A stretch of DNA of 55,321 bases from Rhodospirillales bacterium (GCA_026196105.1 JAPHRK010000045.1:1-55321), one strand, 5' to 3'. Shown: positions 17,718-29,198, counted from the first letter of the stretch. Translations and numbers: made by a program. The notes: generated by a model from the sequence alone, not told the origin.

Positions 17718-18209
17718 TTATCTAGCTTTTTTAGATTTAGGTTTACTACCGAAAATCCAACCAAGAATGAGGTTGAGAAATAGACCAAAAAGGATTCCGA
17801 AAAGGCTGTAGTAGATATCTAAAGTGAGGGTGATATTGTATTTATCCCACGCTTGCTTGGCTATTTCACCGTCCAGTCCTTGAACAAAGTGCATGGGTTT
17901 TTCCCAAACCTGCCCATCTTCCATAGCCTTTTGGTGGGTGTAGAGCTTTTCAAAGCGGGTCAAGGTATAATGCAGGGTTTCCCCTGTGCGTCGGATAGCT
18001 GAATCGGTACTTTCCTGATGGTGGCGCAAATAAGCCATCAAGGTGAGTTCCTCCTCCATGGCATCGGCTGTATAGCGCTCAACTAATGTCTGGAGTTCAT
18101 GCACAGCCCCGCCGAGACGTTGTTCATATTGCTGAATGAAGGTCGGCACCTGAGAAAAGGAAATAGCAAAGAGGAAAGCCCAAATGATTGTCCATAGTTG
18201 TTTAATCAT
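17718..18209 (-). CDS. DUF2937 family membrane protein
   Basis: Small protein (163 aa) with a hydrophobic N-terminal helix (5-22) and a C-terminal helix (about 132-152). They enclose a soluble, mostly helical region (QQYEQRLGGAVHELQTLVERY). This is the pattern of DUF2937, whose function is unknown. It ends in a Lys-rich tail (SKPKSKKAR). The start overlaps the xerC stop as ATGA, so it is translationally coupled to xerC. Confidence 0.75.
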   Translation of the reverse strand: MIKQLWTIIWAFLFAISFSQVPTFIQQYEQRLGGAVHELQTLVERYTADAMEEELTLMAYLRHHQESTDSAIRRTGETLHYTLTRFEKLYTHQKAMEDGQVWEKPMHFVQGLDGEIAKQAWDKYNITLTLDIYYSLFGILFGLFLNLILGWIFGSKPKSKKAR

Positions 18210-19201
18210 TGTACCGCCCCTTTGTTAATCTGAGCGCGAGGATGGGCACGGCTATAGACATCCGTTAAGCGGGCTGAATCAACTTCCGTATAACGTTGGG
18301 TGGTGGAGAGTGTGGCGTGGCCTAACAGTTCTTGGATTGTCCTCAAGTCGCCGCCGCCAGCAAGCAAGTGGGTGGCAAAGCTGTGACGTAAGGCATGAGG
18401 CGTTGCCGTGTCAGGCAACCCAAGAAGATAACGAATATTTTGCATCAACCGTTGCACAATCCGAGGGCTTAGCCTTTTGCCCCGTGCGCCAACAAATAAG
18501 GGTGCTCCTTTTTCAGCTTTGAAAGGGCAAGCATGTATATAGGCTTCAACCGATTCGACCACCACGTCAAGAAGAGGGACGAGGCGCTGCTTGTTACCCT
18601 TCCCCGTGATCACCATGGAGTCTCCTTTCGGAGCCTCTTCAACATTAAGGTTGAGGGCTTCGCTAATACGTAGGCCACAGCCATAAATAAGTGTCAGAAG
18701 GGCCGTATCTCTTTTGCCAACCCAGTCAAGACCTCGACTAGTATGCCATTGCCCACTACCAAACTCCTCAACCGACTCTAAAGCCTCAGCAGCTTCTTCA
18801 GCAGATAGGGCTTTCGGGATGGAGCGAGGAATTTTGGGGGTGCGTACAGCACGGATTGCAGGGTTTTTAATAATGTTTGAGCGATCAAGAAATCGGAAAA
18901 AATTTCGTACCGTCGACATAGCCCGTGCAGTAGAGGTGCGGGCTAAGCCTTGGTTGTTGCGGTTGGCAAGATAGCTTCTGAAATCGGAGGTATTTAAACC
19001 TTCCAAATCTCCTAGAGCTGTTGGCTTGCCTAAATGGTCAGAGATGAAGCAGAGAAAAGCGCTCAGATCTCGCCCATAAGCATCTAAAGTATGGGCTGAG
19101 ACACGGCGTTCATCTGCCAACCAGCGACGCCATGTTTCAATTTGAGACGCAACATCATTGGCGCAGGAGTATTGGGTTAAACTGCTTGTGGTTCCAACCA
19201 C
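18206..19201 (-). CDS. xerC: Tyrosine recombinase XerC
   Basis: Site-specific recombinase that works with XerD at dif to resolve chromosome dimers. The N-terminal SAM-like DNA-binding domain covers about 17-107. The catalytic residues are all visible: R178 (GCGLRISEAL), the beta-hairpin Lys in GKGNKQR, H269 and R272 (PHALRHS), H295 (LLGHATLST) and the nucleophile Y304 (TQRYTEVD). At 331 aa it carries a slightly long N-terminus. GTG at 19201 is favoured as start because AAGGA lies about 8 nt upstream. It overlaps the end of the DUF484 gene, the same order as in gammaproteobacteria (DUF484-xerC). XerC rather than XerD is inferred from this neighbourhood. Confidence 0.93.
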   Translation of the reverse strand: MVGTTSSLTQYSCANDVASQIETWRRWLADERRVSAHTLDAYGRDLSAFLCFISDHLGKPTALGDLEGLNTSDFRSYLANRNNQGLARTSTARAMSTVRNFFRFLDRSNIIKNPAIRAVRTPKIPRSIPKALSAEEAAEALESVEEFGSGQWHTSRGLDWVGKRDTALLTLIYGCGLRISEALNLNVEEAPKGDSMVITGKGNKQRLVPLLDVVVESVEAYIHACPFKAEKGAPLFVGARGKRLSPRIVQRLMQNIRYLLGLPDTATPHALRHSFATHLLAGGGDLRTIQELLGHATLSTTQRYTEVDSARLTDVYSRAHPRAQINKGAVQ

Positions 19202-19893
19202 CCATGAATCCTTTTTTCTATCACCCGGGCGAGGAAGGTTAAGAGCTCTGTGCCTTGTTCCGGGTGGAAAGTGCTGTGGCTTTTAGACCCCAAAGCCAGA
19301 AGGCCTGCGGGTGAAAGATGTCCACCGTTGAGACGGACTATTGCTGCCGAGCGAGTGAACTCAGCCGACACACCAAACATAATGGCGTTGCTGCGTTGGT
19401 CATTGGAGAGAATAATATCTGTCTCCGCACCTAAACAGTTATCAACATCACCTTCATTAAGCTCGACAATATCTGGACTATGAAGGTCTGGAACAGGAGC
19501 TGACGAGGGCTCTAAACACAAAGCAACGATGTCTAAATCTAAAATTTTAGGAAGATCATCGGCAATAATTTTTGCCATATGAGCAAGAGAACGCGCTTCC
19601 ACAAGAGCAAGAATTGCTTGGTGCGTTCGCTCTTGTATCGATTGGTTCGATCGACCCGTAATTAAGAGGTCAGCCGTAATCGCTTTGAGATGATCGATCT
19701 CCCCGCGCATTTTTTCTGTGACGACTTTTTGAAAATCGACGATGCCATCTTCGTTCCATCGACCGGGAACAGACATTTCACCTAAAATATGTGCATTGTT
19801 ATTCAAAAACTCCGGATTGCTCCGAAGAAATACGGCAACCTCATCCTCCGTCAACCCATGGGCTGCGGCCTGGTTGCTGCCTTGGCTATTCAT
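19177..19893 (-). CDS. DUF484 family protein
   Basis: A GAF-like regulator of unknown role, recognisable from the N-terminal VAVFLRSNPEFLNNNAHIL (24-42), which resembles the start of DUF484/YigA proteins, and from the C-terminal GLLALGSKSHSTFHPEQGT. It is 238 aa, cytoplasmic, with no membrane segment. It is conserved upstream of xerC across proteobacteria and overlaps xerC here by 25 nt. Confidence 0.85.
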   Translation of the reverse strand: MNSQGSNQAAAHGLTEDEVAVFLRSNPEFLNNNAHILGEMSVPGRWNEDGIVDFQKVVTEKMRGEIDHLKAITADLLITGRSNQSIQERTHQAILALVEARSLAHMAKIIADDLPKILDLDIVALCLEPSSAPVPDLHSPDIVELNEGDVDNCLGAETDIILSNDQRSNAIMFGVSAEFTRSAAIVRLNGGHLSPAGLLALGSKSHSTFHPEQGTELLTFLARVIEKRIHGWLEPQAV

Positions 19894-20015
19894 GATCCCC
19901 TAATCCCCAAAAGCAAGTGTAATTTATGCGGTAGTGGGACTATCATCTACGGCAAATACTAAAATGCTCTTAAGAGGATGAGGTTTGAGGGGGAAGCTTT
20001 GGCGAAGATGGTTCA

Positions 20016-21038
20016 TTAATCAATCTCGAATAGGTTTTTTTGTCTGATTTCAGTTTTTTGGTATTCCCCAAGTTTTTCAGCCAATTCATCCCCCTCAAGC
20101 GGTGGAGAAACCTTTTCTCCATTGAATTCTAAAACCCGAAGAACTCGGTTGCTTTTTCGCTTTTTACCGTCCTCGATGAACGCCAATTGAACCCGCATGA
20201 AATCGGGAACATTGGCTGTGAGTTTTTTTCTAGATATCAGGTCCCAAAAAAACTCGTCCTCAAGGGTAAATACCCAGAGTGTTCCTTTGGCATACCTTGC
20301 TTTCCATAGGCGTTGTCCATCGAAAGGGTCCCAATTGGGAGAAGTTACTATGATGTCCTCGGTCATCACTGTCCAAGGACCATCTTTATCATCTTTTTCT
20401 TTAGGAGGGAGTTGGACAATGTGGCTAAGAAAATCGGTTCTTTGGATAGGGAATTCATCTTCCTCAGTGAACCCTATAGATTTGATATCGTCGTTTTCGT
20501 GGCACGCTTTATAGAAGGTATTCTTAGCTTCATAAGCTCCTCGCATATTCTCTTTCGTGATTCCCGTTTTGCGAAGAGTTGAGTGGTCTTTGCTTAAAAA
20601 TCCTTTGGTGCTTTCCGATAAAATAAGATTGGCTGTGGCTTGGTTAATTGCGGCGTTAGCTGATTTATCATCTGAAAAGGTTTTGTTGAGGGATATGCCA
20701 ACCTGTTCCGCCCAATGAGATGGCTTATGGTCCGTAAGCCCTATGACAAAGCTTTGACCGATATCACTTTCAAGGAAGACAAACGAAGCCGTAACAACAG
20801 AAACAATCGCTAGCTTGGTTTTGAAAGTGCCTGGTTCGGAGGGAAGTACAAGAAAATTGTATCGTGCCTTTCCATTGAAAAGTTGTTCGTTCAGCTCTTG
20901 GACTATTGCTTCAGCCTGAGATGCTGTCTCGATAAAATCGCTAAGAGGAAATGCGTGATCTTGCACATTAAAATGTATGGGTATAATCCCGGCAAGTTGC
21001 CCCCTAACCATGCCTATAGATTCTGTCAAAAGTATCAC
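20016..21038 (-). CDS. Uncharacterised protein
   Basis: I do not recognise a named family. The N-terminal IIPIHFNVQDHAFPLSDFIETA (17-38) looks like a conserved beta-hairpin plus helix. A hydrophobic stretch near 73-92 (KLAIVSVVTASFVFLESDIG) could be one membrane segment or a buried helix. The rest is soluble and charged, with a beta-rich region at about 215-310 (WTVMTEDIIVTSPNW, GTLWVFTLEDEFFW). The frame opens with GTG at 21038; an ATG nine codons in (21011, MVRGQLAG) may be the true start, and neither has a good ribosome binding site. It stands alone between the DUF484 operon and divergent priA. It is a coherent single-copy gene rather than a shadow: long, minus strand, no competing frame. 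Confidence 0.75.
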   Translation of the reverse strand: MILLTESIGMVRGQLAGIIPIHFNVQDHAFPLSDFIETASQAEAIVQELNEQLFNGKARYNFLVLPSEPGTFKTKLAIVSVVTASFVFLESDIGQSFVIGLTDHKPSHWAEQVGISLNKTFSDDKSANAAINQATANLILSESTKGFLSKDHSTLRKTGITKENMRGAYEAKNTFYKACHENDDIKSIGFTEEDEFPIQRTDFLSHIVQLPPKEKDDKDGPWTVMTEDIIVTSPNWDPFDGQRLWKARYAKGTLWVFTLEDEFFWDLISRKKLTANVPDFMRVQLAFIEDGKKRKSNRVLRVLEFNGEKVSPPLEGDELAEKLGEYQKTEIRQKNLFEID

Positions 21039-21241
21039 CCCAACAATGCAGTTGTTATTAAAACGTGTGTAGCATAAAAAACAATCCGCTTAAATTGAAA
21101 TTAAATTTGTTGATTTTGACTTTCTGTCCCCCCTATTTAAAGGAACTTTGTTCCTTTACGGGTACGTGCAGAGCCCGGTCTTACTTCCCACCTAATTTCA
21201 CCAAACCTTTACCCTGAGATAAGAAGCGCTAAAGTGCGTTT
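21039..21241. other. Divergent gap upstream of priA with hairpin
   Basis: This 203-bp gap holds a perfect 9-bp inverted repeat with a 3-nt loop (TAAAGGAAC, TTT, GTTCCTTTA; 21138-21158), followed by a CGGG/CCCG pair. No T tract follows on the plus strand. It could be an operator or a leader hairpin for priA. I see no RNA gene here. Confidence 0.4.
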
Positions 21242-23452
21242 ATGACTTCGCAAACAGAAAACCTCCAGACCCGCGCTGCTGTTCTGCTTCCTCTGCCTTT
21301 AGAGGGGGCGTACGATTATTTGGTGCCTGAGGGGATGGATTTGCATAAAGGGGATATTGTTCGGGTTCCGCTTGGGTCGCGGGATGTGATTGGTGTGGTT
21401 TGGGGTGAGCCGGGGTCTCTCCATGGACAAGCTCAAGACGCGACGGTTGATATCAAAAAGCTCAAAGAAGTTACCGAGAAGTTAGAGGTGCCAACCCTAC
21501 CGGAAGAGAACCTCAAATTGGTTGATTGGATCGCTTCTTATACTATCTCCCGGCCCGGTTCTGTTTTGAAGATGGTTCTGAATGTGCCTGCTGCGTTGGC
21601 GCCGCCGAAATTTCTGACAGCCTTTGCTTTGGGTGATACCCCCGAGGGGTTTCGACTGACCGAGGCACGCCAAAGGGTTTTAGACGTTCTCAGTGATGGC
21701 CCCCCTCGACTGCAAAAAGAATTGGCTCTTGAGGCAGGGGTTGGGCAATCGGTGGTTAAGGGGCTTGCCGATGCAGGTGTTTTGCGGCGGGTTGAGGTCG
21801 AGAGTCGTTCTGATATCCCCACGCCGAATCCAGATACTCAGGGGCCAAAGCTTTCCTCTTCTCAGCAAGAGGCGGCTGAAGACCTTATATCTAAAGTTAA
21901 TGCGGGGGCATATTCAGCCACTTTGCTGGATGGGGTGCCCGGCTCTGGTAAAACAGAAGTTTACTTTGAAGCGGTTGCCGAGGCGTTGCGACAGGGTAAA
22001 CAAATTTTGGTGCTGCTGCCGGAGATTGCTTTGGGGGCTCAATGGCAGGCACGATTCGAAAAACGATTTGGAGTTTTGCCTGTTGAATGGCACTCAGACC
22101 TAACAGCGACGCAACGACGTAATACATGGCGCGCGATTAGTGAGGGGCGTGCCAAGGTGATTGTTGGCGCCCGGTCTGCTTTGATGCTCCCTTATCCAGA
22201 CCTCGGCTTGATCGTGGTTGATGAAGAACATGAAACCTCCTTCAAGCAAGAAGAAGGAGTCATATATAATGCCCGGGATATGGCGGTGGTGCGGGGGCAT
22301 ATTGGCGCGATTCCCGTGGTACTTGCCTCAGCCACGCCGTCTTTGGAAACAGTCATCAACAGCAATAATGGCCGTTATAGCCGCCTTCACCTTCCGGAAA
22401 GACACGGTGGGGCTTTGTTGCCGGAAGTTGGTGTCATTGATATGCGCCAAGCTCCGCCGCCAAAAGGACAATGGCTTTCTCCTGAATTACGCGATGCCAT
22501 GGTGGAAACTTTAGAATCGGGCAAACAGGTTCTTTTATATTTAAATCGCCGGGGATATGCCCCTCTGACTTTGTGTAGAACTTGCGGCCATCGTTTCCAG
22601 TGTCCCAGTTGTACGGCTTGGTTGGTGGAGCATCGGGGAAGGGGCGCTTTACAATGTCACCACTGTGGTTTTTCAACTAGGTTGCCTGATTGTTGCCCGT
22701 CTTGTGAAAATAGCGAATCCTTAACCCCTTGCGGTCCAGGTGTGGAACGACTCGCAGAAGAGGTGGCGTTGCTCTTCCCGGAATCAAGATATCTGATCGC
22801 CTCAAGTGATAATATTGTGGGCCCCAAAGCGGCGGCGGAATTGGTGGAAACTATAGAGAATGGCGAGGTCGATATTGTCATTGGTACCCAGATTGTCGCT
22901 AAAGGCTACCACTTCCCCAACCTGACTTTGGTGGGCGTGGTGGATTCGGACCTTGGTTTAGCTGGTGGTGATCTCAGGGCCGCCGAAAGAACTTTTCAGC
23001 TTTTATATCAAGTGGCTGGCCGTGCCGGACGAGGTGAACACCCCGGCAAAGTACTGTTGCAAACCTATATGCCAGAGCATCCGGTAATGGGGGCTTTGGC
23101 CTCTGGCGGAAGGGATCAATTCATTGAAGCCGAAAGCAATGCTCGTGAAGAAGTGGGGATGCCTCCCTTTGGTCGCCTCGTGGCTCTTATTGTTTCAGGG
23201 CGTGATGTCGTTGAGGTTGAAGAGGCTGTTCGTTTATTAAGCCGTAATGCGCCCCGATTTGATGATATTTTGGTTCTTGGGCCTGCTCCAGCCCCCCTTG
23301 CCATCTTGCGTGGCAATTACCGGCACCGTTTTTTAGTCAAAGCGGGGAAAATAAAAAATATTCAGCCGCTTATAAAAGAGTGGTTACGTCGGGCAAATGT
23401 GGGTCGAAAGGTTAAAATTCAAGTCGATGTGGACCCCTATAGTTTTATGTGA
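21242..23452 (+). CDS. priA: Primosomal protein N' (replication restart helicase PriA)
   Basis: 3'-5' helicase that recognises stalled forks and reloads the replisome. The N-terminal 3'-OH-binding domain (10-110) is followed by the helicase core with Walker A GVPGSGKT (231-238) and the DEEH box (327-330). The zinc module has four Cys pairs: C445/C448, C454/C457, C472/C475 and C485/C488. Motif VI is VAGRAGRG. At 736 aa it is complete. It lies 291 bp upstream of atpH on the same strand, a common alphaproteobacterial arrangement. Confidence 0.97.
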   Translation: MTSQTENLQTRAAVLLPLPLEGAYDYLVPEGMDLHKGDIVRVPLGSRDVIGVVWGEPGSLHGQAQDATVDIKKLKEVTEKLEVPTLPEENLKLVDWIASYTISRPGSVLKMVLNVPAALAPPKFLTAFALGDTPEGFRLTEARQRVLDVLSDGPPRLQKELALEAGVGQSVVKGLADAGVLRRVEVESRSDIPTPNPDTQGPKLSSSQQEAAEDLISKVNAGAYSATLLDGVPGSGKTEVYFEAVAEALRQGKQILVLLPEIALGAQWQARFEKRFGVLPVEWHSDLTATQRRNTWRAISEGRAKVIVGARSALMLPYPDLGLIVVDEEHETSFKQEEGVIYNARDMAVVRGHIGAIPVVLASATPSLETVINSNNGRYSRLHLPERHGGALLPEVGVIDMRQAPPPKGQWLSPELRDAMVETLESGKQVLLYLNRRGYAPLTLCRTCGHRFQCPSCTAWLVEHRGRGALQCHHCGFSTRLPDCCPSCENSESLTPCGPGVERLAEEVALLFPESRYLIASSDNIVGPKAAAELVETIENGEVDIVIGTQIVAKGYHFPNLTLVGVVDSDLGLAGGDLRAAERTFQLLYQVAGRAGRGEHPGKVLLQTYMPEHPVMGALASGGRDQFIEAESNAREEVGMPPFGRLVALIVSGRDVVEVEEAVRLLSRNAPRFDDILVLGPAPAPLAILRGNYRHRFLVKAGKIKNIQPLIKEWLRRANVGRKVKIQVDVDPYSFM

Positions 23453-23493
23453 ATCGGCCTTAGTCCTTTGTGCTTCCTGGACAAAACCACTAT

Positions 23494-23518
23494 TCCTGTT
23501 TTTTTCAACAAAAAACCG
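23494..23518 (+). terminator. AT-rich hairpin after priA, weak terminator candidate
   Basis: About 42 bp past the priA stop an inverted repeat CCTGTTTTTTT...AAAAAACCGG can fold with a short loop. It is weak because the stem is almost all A-T and no extra T tract follows. It may end the priA message before the ATPase promoter. Confidence 0.25.
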
Positions 23519-23642
23519 GACCTCTGGTAATACCAAAAGGTGAATGTTTTCGGGCTTTTACGGGGGTTAAATTAAAGCGGCGACAAGTGCGAGAAGTTGG
23601 GTTGCGCACCCTAACTGAGTATGCTAGATAACACTCGCTTTT

Positions 23643-23664
23643 CGGGGAGAGCATGCTCTTCCCG
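23643..23664 (+). repeat. Inverted repeat in the atpH leader
   Basis: CGGGGAGAGCATGCTCTTCCCG is a near-perfect palindrome with one G-U wobble, able to form a 9-bp stem with a CATG loop. It lies 80 bp before the atpH start and is not followed by a T run. It is therefore more likely a structured 5' leader or regulator site of the ATPase operon than a terminator. A possible promoter just upstream (TTGCGC at 23602, TAGATA at 23625, 17-bp spacer) is weak. Confidence 0.4.
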
Positions 23665-23743
23665 ATAGGCTTATTTATGTTATTCAATGCGTTAGGGGCG
23701 TTTTTTTTCGTCTCTTTCGATGTGCTTTCGAGGACTGTCCCAA

Positions 23744-24304
23744 GTGTCATCCGAAACAATAGGTGCGACCGGACTTGCTGGCCGTTATGCAACGGCACTA
23801 ATTGAACTCGCTGATAGCGGGAATCAATTGGATGTTGTTGCAACGGATTTGAAGCAACTTCAGGTCATGATCGGTGAGAGCGACGATCTCGTTCGTTTGA
23901 TCCGAAGCCCCGTTATTTCTCGCGGGGAGCAGCAGAAAGCCATGGATACAATTCTAACAAAAGCGAAGATGTCTGATTTGACCAAGCAATTTATTGGTTC
24001 TGTCTCACAAAATCGTCGTTTGTTTGCACTGTCATCCATGATTAGCGCTTATCTGCAAATTCTTGCTGAGCGTAGAGGCGAGATTACCGCTGTGGTGACG
24101 TCAGCAGCGGAGTTGTCTGATAAGCAAGTTAAGGCGCTTGGTGCGTCGCTCAAAAAAGCCGTAGGTAGTGAAGTTATGGTCGACGCACATGTCGACCCCA
24201 GCCTGTTGGGTGGTTTGATCGTTAAGGTCGGCTCCCAGATGGTTGACAGTTCGCTACGTACTAAATTGCAACAATTACGTCTGGCCATGAAGGGAATTGG
24301 ATAA
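23744..24304 (+). CDS. atpH: F1F0 ATP synthase subunit delta
   Basis: OSCP/delta subunit, part of the stator joining F1 to subunit b. The typical N-terminus [15 protein letters not shown] and the C-terminal [21 protein letters not shown] are both visible. I place the start at GTG (23744), which has GAGG about 10 nt upstream and gives 186 aa, the usual length. An ATG eight codons further upstream (23720) would add unlikely residues (MCFRGLSQ). It is the first gene of the F1 operon; the F0 genes are elsewhere, as usual in Alphaproteobacteria. Its stop overlaps the atpA start (TAATG). Confidence 0.95.
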   Translation: MSSETIGATGLAGRYATALIELADSGNQLDVVATDLKQLQVMIGESDDLVRLIRSPVISRGEQQKAMDTILTKAKMSDLTKQFIGSVSQNRRLFALSSMISAYLQILAERRGEITAVVTSAAELSDKQVKALGASLKKAVGSEVMVDAHVDPSLLGGLIVKVGSQMVDSSLRTKLQQLRLAMKGIG

Positions 24305-25836
24305 TGGAAATCCGCGCCGCGGAAATCTCCTCTATCCTGAAGGAGCAGATAGCGTCTTTCGGAACAGAATCTGAGGTCGCTGAAGTAGGACAGGTATTGT
24401 CCGTAGGTGATGGTATCGCTCGTGTACACGGTTTGGATAAAGTCCAAGCTGGCGAGATGGTAGAATTTCCTGGGGGCATTAAGGGCATGGCTCTTAACCT
24501 GGAAACCGATAACGTCGGTGTCGTTATTTTCGGCGACGATAGGACCATTAAAGAGGGCGACGTTGTAAAACGTACGGGTGCCATCGTTGATGTTCCTGTT
24601 GGTAAAGGCCTTTTGGGCCGCGTCGTTGATCCGCTAGGCAATCCGATCGATGGGAAAGGTCCTATCGAATCTGATGAGCGTCAGCTGATCGAAGTAAAGG
24701 CCCCTGGCATTATCCCACGGAAATCGGTGCATGAGCCGGTCCAAACGGGTTTGAAAGCTATTGATAGCTTGATCCCCATTGGACGTGGCCAACGTGAGCT
24801 GATCATTGGCGACAGACAGACCGGTAAAACGGCTGTTATCATCGACACCATCCTTAACCAGAAGGCCGTCAATGACGCCGCTAAGGATGACAGCGAAAAG
24901 CTGTTCTGTGTTTATGTCGCTGTTGGTCAGAAGCGTTCAACAGTTGCCCAGATCGTTAAAACTCTGGAAGACTTTGGCGCCATGGAATACTCGGTTGTGG
25001 TTGCTTCGACAGCTTCCGAACCAGCTCCGTTGCAGTTCTTGGCTCCTTATGGTGGCTGTGCAATTGGTGAGTACTTCCGTGACAACGGTATGCACGCTTT
25101 GATTTGCTACGATGATTTGTCGAAGCAGGCTGTTTCTTATCGTCAGGTATCCCTGTTGCTTCGTCGTCCTCCAGGACGTGAAGCTTACCCAGGTGACGTT
25201 TTCTATCTTCACTCTCGTTTGCTCGAGCGTGCTGCGAAACTGAACGATGACAATGGCAATGGTTCTTTGACCGCTCTGCCGGTTATTGAAACTCAAGCTG
25301 GTGACGTGTCCGCGTACATTCCAACCAACGTGATCTCCATTACTGATGGTCAGATCTTCCTTGAGACGGAGCTTTTCTATAAAGGCATTCGTCCTGCGGT
25401 TAACGTTGGTTTGTCCGTGTCTCGTGTTGGTTCTTCAGCGCAAATTAAAGCCATGAAACAAGTTTCTGGCTCTATTAAGCTTGAACTGGCTCAGTATCGT
25501 GAGATGGAAGCATTCTCTCAGTTTGCTTCTGACCTTGATGCATCAACCCAACAGTTGCTTGCACGTGGTGCCCGTCTTACTCAACTCTTGAAGCAGGGCC
25601 AATACTCCCCGCTTAAAGTTGAAGAGCAAGTTGCGGTAATCTTCTCCGGTGTTAATGGCTTTCTCGACGGTATTGCTACCGACGACGTGAACCGTTACGA
25701 GCAGGCTTTGTTGAGTGATATTCGTGCCAATGGCGCAGATATTCTTGAAACCATCCGTACAGAGAAAGCAATTTCTGATGAGACGGAAGGGAAGCTTAAA
25801 GCTTACTTGGATACTTTCACCAAGGGCTTTGCTTAA
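24304..25836 (+). CDS. atpA: F1F0 ATP synthase subunit alpha
   Basis: Regulatory nucleotide-binding subunit of the F1 alpha3-beta3 hexamer. It has a complete Walker A (GDRQTGKT near 169-176), the signature [17 protein letters not shown] near 363-379 (ATP synthase alpha/beta family pattern) and a catalytic arginine region. The length of 510 aa is standard. It starts directly at the end of atpH and is 43 bp ahead of atpG. Confidence 0.98.
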   Translation: MEIRAAEISSILKEQIASFGTESEVAEVGQVLSVGDGIARVHGLDKVQAGEMVEFPGGIKGMALNLETDNVGVVIFGDDRTIKEGDVVKRTGAIVDVPVGKGLLGRVVDPLGNPIDGKGPIESDERQLIEVKAPGIIPRKSVHEPVQTGLKAIDSLIPIGRGQRELIIGDRQTGKTAVIIDTILNQKAVNDAAKDDSEKLFCVYVAVGQKRSTVAQIVKTLEDFGAMEYSVVVASTASEPAPLQFLAPYGGCAIGEYFRDNGMHALICYDDLSKQAVSYRQVSLLLRRPPGREAYPGDVFYLHSRLLERAAKLNDDNGNGSLTALPVIETQAGDVSAYIPTNVISITDGQIFLETELFYKGIRPAVNVGLSVSRVGSSAQIKAMKQVSGSIKLELAQYREMEAFSQFASDLDASTQQLLARGARLTQLLKQGQYSPLKVEEQVAVIFSGVNGFLDGIATDDVNRYEQALLSDIRANGADILETIRTEKAISDETEGKLKAYLDTFTKGFA

Positions 25837-25879
25837 GCTTTTTCGGCAGTAACTTTTAGAAACGAGCGGTTGACCAAGT

Positions 25880-26767
25880 ATGGCAAACCTCAAGGACCTA
25901 AAGATCAGGATCGACAGTGTCAAATCGACACAGAAGATCACATCAGCCATGAAAATGGTGGCGGCGGCCAAACTGCGTAAAGCGCAGTTGTCCGCTGAAG
26001 CCGCCCGCCCTTACGCTGAGCGTATGGAGCGGATGGCTGGTTCTATGGCTCGAAGCTTTGATGGCGTAGACGGGGCTCCGGCCCTTCTTGCCGGAAATGG
26101 TTCGGACCAAAACCAGCTTTTTGTGGTGATCACAGGTGATCGCGGCTTATGCGGTGGTTTTAACGGCAACGTTGCCCGCGAAACCAGGCGTCAAATCAGA
26201 ACCCTCCAGGGCGAAGGTAAAAACTGCAAAATCATTTGCTTGGGCAGAAAAGGGCGTGATGCTCTTAAGTCTGAGTTCGGTGATATGATTGTTGATACCT
26301 ACGAAGATTTGACCCGTAATGGCGCGCAGTACGATGATGCAGAGAAGATTACAGATCGTATTATTGGCATGTTCAATAATGGCGAAGCTGATGTTTGCAC
26401 CATGGTTTACACCAGATTCCAATCGGCAATGACTCAGTTTGTAACGCCGTTGCAAGTGATTCCTTTCCCGACTTCATCCATCAAAGAAGTTGGTGCGGAA
26501 ACAGCAGCAGGTGGGCTTTATGAATATGAGCCTTCTGATGACGAAATTTTGAACGACCTACTTCCACGGAACCTCGCGGTTCAATTTTTCCGTGGCCTGT
26601 TAGAGAGCAATGCTTCCGAGCATGGTTCTCGTATGACAGCTATGGACAATGCAACGCGGAATGCAGGTGATATGATTGATAGCTTGTCGCTGGTTTATAA
26701 CAGAACTCGCCAAGCCAACATTACAAGCGAACTTATCGAAATCATCTCCGGTGCCGAAGCTGTTTAA
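25880..26767 (+). CDS. atpG: F1F0 ATP synthase subunit gamma
   Basis: Central rotor shaft of F1. The N-terminal coiled coil ([20 protein letters not shown]...[14 protein letters not shown]) and the C-terminal helix with [20 protein letters not shown] are the two conserved ends that form the axle. The middle contains the usual [13 protein letters not shown]. The length of 295 aa is normal. It lies between atpA and atpD in the same transcript. Confidence 0.98.
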   Translation: MANLKDLKIRIDSVKSTQKITSAMKMVAAAKLRKAQLSAEAARPYAERMERMAGSMARSFDGVDGAPALLAGNGSDQNQLFVVITGDRGLCGGFNGNVARETRRQIRTLQGEGKNCKIICLGRKGRDALKSEFGDMIVDTYEDLTRNGAQYDDAEKITDRIIGMFNNGEADVCTMVYTRFQSAMTQFVTPLQVIPFPTSSIKEVGAETAAGGLYEYEPSDDEILNDLLPRNLAVQFFRGLLESNASEHGSRMTAMDNATRNAGDMIDSLSLVYNRTRQANITSELIEIISGAEAV

Positions 26768-26791
26768 GCTTAAGTATCGGTGCGGATTTAG

Positions 26792-28231
<1,440 letters not shown>

Positions 28232-28274
28232 AGCGCATCCTTTTCGTCATGCTTCAAGCTTAAGGGGAATATAA

Positions 28275-28682
28275 ATGGCTGAAACAGTTGAATTCGAGTT
28301 GGTCTCACCCGCTGAACTTCTTCTCTCTGAAAAAGTAGAGATGGTAGTTGTGCCTGGTGGTGAAGGTGACTTTGGTGTTTTACCAGGTCATACCGATATG
28401 ATCAGCACGGTCCGTGCAGGACAGATCGATATTCACGATGGTGGCAAGGTTACTAAATCCATCTTTGTTGAAGGTGGTTTTGCTGAAGTTACTAGCGAAC
28501 GCTGCACGGTTTTAGCCGTTAGTGCAACTCCAGTTGCTGACTTGGATGCCAATGCTGCAGCTCAGCGCTTAGAAGCTGCGACAGAGGCCTATAAAGCCGC
28601 TGAAGGCAGTGATGATGAGCCAAAAGCTAAAGGTGAATTAGATATTGCTGAAGCAATGGTTGTGGCAACTAAGTCCAACTAA
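28275..28682 (+). CDS. atpC: F1F0 ATP synthase subunit epsilon
   Basis: Epsilon subunit, which couples and restrains F1 rotation. The N-terminal beta-sandwich is evident (FELVSPAELLLSEKVEMVVVPGGEGDFGVLPGHT, quoted in part: VVPGGEGDFGVLPGHT). The C-terminal helices are typical (AAAQRLEAATEAYKAAE). The length of 135 aa is normal. AAGGGGA precedes the ATG. Last gene of the operon, followed by a strong terminator. Confidence 0.97.
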   Translation: MAETVEFELVSPAELLLSEKVEMVVVPGGEGDFGVLPGHTDMISTVRAGQIDIHDGGKVTKSIFVEGGFAEVTSERCTVLAVSATPVADLDANAAAQRLEAATEAYKAAEGSDDEPKAKGELDIAEAMVVATKSN

Positions 28683-28705
28683 GCTCTATTCCATCAGATA
28701 TTTTC

Positions 28706-28740
28706 AAAAGGCGCGTGGTTTGATCCTCGCGCCTTTTTTT
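28706..28740 (+). terminator. Rho-independent terminator of the atpHAGDC operon
   Basis: GGCGCG (28710-28715) pairs with CGCGCC (28728-28733) around a 12-nt loop and is followed at once by seven T residues. Four A residues before the stem can extend pairing into the T tract. It lies 24 bp past the atpC stop. Confidence 0.92.
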
Positions 28741-28809
28741 ATTCTGGCTTTTTGAGCCCTGAAAGGGTTTGATAATCTCCAGTCAAATCAAATTAAGAAG
28801 GACAATAAA

Positions 28810-29133
28810 ATGATCGTCACAACAACCGATAACGTCGAAGGCAAAAAACCTGTTCAGTATCTTGGTATTGTCAGTGGTGAAGCCATTATGGGCGCTAACA
28901 TATTTAAAGATTTTCTCGCCAGCGTCCGTGATGTGGTCGGGGGGCGTTCAGGGGCTTATGAGAACACCACCAAAGCTGCAAAGGAAGCGGCACTTGAAGA
29001 TATGATTGAAGAAGCTGCCGACCTTGGGGCTGATGCCGTAATTGGTGTTGATTTGGATTATGAAGTTATTGGTGGTGATCAAAAAACCATGCTCATGGTT
29101 AGTGCAAATGGTACTGCAGTTAAATTCGGTTAA
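28810..29133 (+). CDS. YbjQ family (UPF0145) protein
   Basis: Small cytoplasmic protein of the YbjQ family, annotated by homology as heavy-metal-binding and forming a pentameric beta/alpha fold; the function is unproven. Typical elements are [19 protein letters not shown] (residues 19-37), the [10 protein letters not shown] loop and the [18 protein letters not shown] strand near the C-terminus. The length of 107 aa is normal. AGAAGGA is well placed before the ATG. Confidence 0.92.
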   Translation: MIVTTTDNVEGKKPVQYLGIVSGEAIMGANIFKDFLASVRDVVGGRSGAYENTTKAAKEAALEDMIEEAADLGADAVIGVDLDYEVIGGDQKTMLMVSANGTAVKFG

Positions 29134-29198
29134 GACTTGAAAGTGAGATATGAGCAACAAGCTATAGGATAAGCCACCAAAGCCAAAAGGAGAGTGCC

